Assembly (NCBI GenBank): GCA_964648795.1
Contig: CAZYMB010000004.1
Coordinates: 62,001 to 126,000, forward strand
Direction of reading: 5' to 3'
From: JAHDDW01 sp964648795
GTDB lineage: Bacteria > Actinomycetota > Acidimicrobiia > Acidimicrobiales > SZUA-35
Length of the DNA: 64,000 bases
The notes below the pieces were generated by a model that did not search any database, was not told the DNA's origin, and saw only the letters and a program-made list of their open reading frames with translations. Shown here in pieces: positions 62,754 through 64,000 of this stretch (position 1 is the stretch's first letter; every line of letters begins with the position of its first letter). The position numbers and the translations under genes were made by a program.

Positions 62754-64000
62754 TGGATCTATTAAGACTTGCTACAGCTGGAAGCGTAGACGACGGAAAG
62801 TCAACATTGATTGGCCGTCTACTTTACGATTCAAAATCAATTTTTGAAGATCAGCTCGAATCAATTGAAGAAACTTCACAGGCACGTGGTGCTGAAACGG
62901 TTGACCTTGCACTATTGACTGATGGTCTACGAGCAGAACGTGAACAGGGCATCACAATCGATGTTGCTCACCGCTACTTTGCAACACCTAAGCGTAAGTT
63001 CATTATTGCTGACACACCAGGACACACCCAGTACACCCGAAACATGGTTACCGGTGCCTCGACTGCGAACTTAGCAATCATCTTGATCGATGCCCGTAAG
63101 GGAATCTTAGAGCAATCTAGACGACACGCATTCATTGCCAGTCTGCTACAGATTCCACACCTTGTAGTAGCTGTCAACAAAATGGACTTAGTTGACTACG
63201 ATCAAGAAACATTCGAAAATATCCGAACTGAGTTTATTGATTTCGCATCTCGTCTAGATGTTCCTGACCTTACATTCATCCCAATGTCTGCCCTTGAGGG
63301 TGACAATGTTGTGGATCGCTCAGCGAACATGGATTGGTACAACGGCTCAACACTGTTGCACCACCTAGAAGAGGTATACATTGCATCTGACCGCAACTTG
63401 CAAGATGCCAGGTTCCCAGTTCAGTTTGTTATCCGCCCACAAAGCAAGGAATACCCTGACTACCGCGGATACGCAGGACGCGTTGAAGGTGGAATCATGC
63501 GCCCAGGCGACGAAGTTGTTGCCCTCCCATCTGGTTTGACTTCGAAGATCAAAGCGATCGAACAGAATGGCGAAGAGCTTACGCAAGCTTATTTCCCAAT
63601 GTCTGTAACCGTAATGCTGGAAGACGAGATTGATATTTCTCGTGGTGACATGATCTGTCGTGTTAACAATCAACCAACACCAACCCAAGACATTGAAGCA
63701 ATGGTTTGCTGGATGGCAGATGCCTCGACCCTTACAGAAGGTTCGAAACTAGCTATCAAGCACACAAGCAATTGGGGCAAAGTAGTTGTCAAAGACTTCC
63801 GATACCGCCTTGATGTAAATACCTTGAGCCGAGACTTCGAAGCAGATTCTCTTGAACTTAACGAAATTGGCAAAGTGCGAATGCGTGTGACTAAGCCTCT
63901 AATGGCTGACTTATACGACCGCAACCGTCAGACCGGAAGTTTCATCCTTGTAGATGAGACAACGAACGTAACCGTTGGCGCCGGAATGATTACCTCCGTC
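62753..64000 (+). CDS. cysN: Sulfate adenylyltransferase subunit 1 (GTPase), 3' end cut
   Basis: Elongation-factor-like GTPase that drives CysD; 416 residues are visible and the frame is open to base 64000. Motifs: P-loop GSVDDGKSTLIGRLLYD, switch I EREQGITIDVAHRYF, DTPGH, and NKMDLVD. Then the beta-barrel domains FVIRPQSKEYPDYRGYAGRVEGGIMRPGDEVVALPSG and later strands. A fused CysC (APS kinase) domain could follow but lies outside the window. Coupled to cysD by TAATG. Confidence 0.96.
   Translation, partial: MDLLRLATAGSVDDGKSTLIGRLLYDSKSIFEDQLESIEETSQARGAETVDLALLTDGLRAEREQGITIDVAHRYFATPKRKFIIADTPGHTQYTRNMVTGASTANLAIILIDARKGILEQSRRHAFIASLLQIPHLVVAVNKMDLVDYDQETFENIRTEFIDFASRLDVPDLTFIPMSALEGDNVVDRSANMDWYNGSTLLHHLEEVYIASDRNLQDARFPVQFVIRPQSKEYPDYRGYAGRVEGGIMRPGDEVVALPSGLTSKIKAIEQNGEELTQAYFPMSVTVMLEDEIDISRGDMICRVNNQPTPTQDIEAMVCWMADASTLTEGSKLAIKHTSNWGKVVVKDFRYRLDVNTLSRDFEADSLELNEIGKVRMRVTKPLMADLYDRNRQTGSFILVDETTNVTVGAGMITSV

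Noticed and set aside
1..64000. tRNA, rRNA, CRISPR array, insertion sequence or prophage
   Set aside because: No cloverleaf, rRNA, regularly spaced repeat, transposase or phage gene was seen on either strand, and intergenic spaces are all shorter than 300 bases. Short RNAs could still be missed by eye.

Overview
The window is a 64 kb piece of a bacterial chromosome, most likely from an uncultured actinobacterium. By inference it is an aquatic member of the class Acidimicrobiia with mid-range GC. The reasons are the actinobacterial style of many genes (Septum_form-like protein, RNHCP protein, two nuo clusters, Q-rich single-pass membrane proteins), the many apparently leaderless genes with a TANNNT -10 box 6-9 nt before the start codon, and the many GTG/TTG starts. 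A 100-N scaffold gap flanked by an exact 55-nt duplication points to a short-read metagenome or single-cell assembly. No rRNA, tRNA, insertion sequence, prophage or CRISPR array was seen, and no gene-free stretch exceeds 300 bases.

Layout. 1-6.9 kb: a truncated membrane GGDEF/EAL protein; a ZTP riboswitch driving glyA; a MidA-like methyltransferase divergent from dapD; a candidate 2OG-Fe(II) oxygenase; an L,D-transpeptidase lipoprotein. 6.9-17.4 kb (minus): an 11-gene complex I operon (nuoA-D, H-N) without the NADH module nuoEFG. 17.5-24.7 kb: GNAT acetyltransferase, rpiA, MFS transporter with a coupled exported protein, an orphan beta-class DNA methyltransferase, dusB and an RNHCP zinc protein. 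24.7-46.3 kb (minus): 21 co-directional genes that start with a split cytochrome b / Rieske / c-type cytochrome module with its own ferredoxin and run directly into a complete 14-subunit complex I (nuoA-N). A further cytochrome c gene is divergent at 46.5 kb. 47.4-53.6 kb: GtrA-like protein, PQQ-type sugar dehydrogenase lipoprotein, small membrane protein, a large secreted acidic-repeat protein interrupted by the assembly gap, and nhaA. 53.8-56.6 kb: an RsbW-type anti-sigma factor behind a photolyase/cryptochrome homologue whose two domains appear in swapped order, divergent from a sigma-70 factor. 56.6-64 kb: Septum_form-like protein, M15 peptidase with coiled coil, glutamine-dependent nadE, a Wzz/BY-kinase-like protein with a degenerate ATP site, cysD and the start of cysN.

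Together the genes describe an aerobic respiratory cell. NADH enters through the 14-subunit complex I, an unknown reductant may enter through the 11-subunit form, and quinol is oxidised by a b6f-like split cytochrome b/Rieske complex with c haem subunits. Surrounding genes serve one-carbon, lysine, pentose, NAD and sulfate metabolism and cell-wall work.

The observations most worth following are the domain-swapped photolyase beside an anti-sigma/sigma pair, the continuous quinol oxidase-ferredoxin-complex I array, a short N-terminal motif shared by two respiratory subunits, the artificial gap that splits one gene in two, and the kinase-dead Wzz fusion. Family calls rest on reading motifs by eye; no database search was run.
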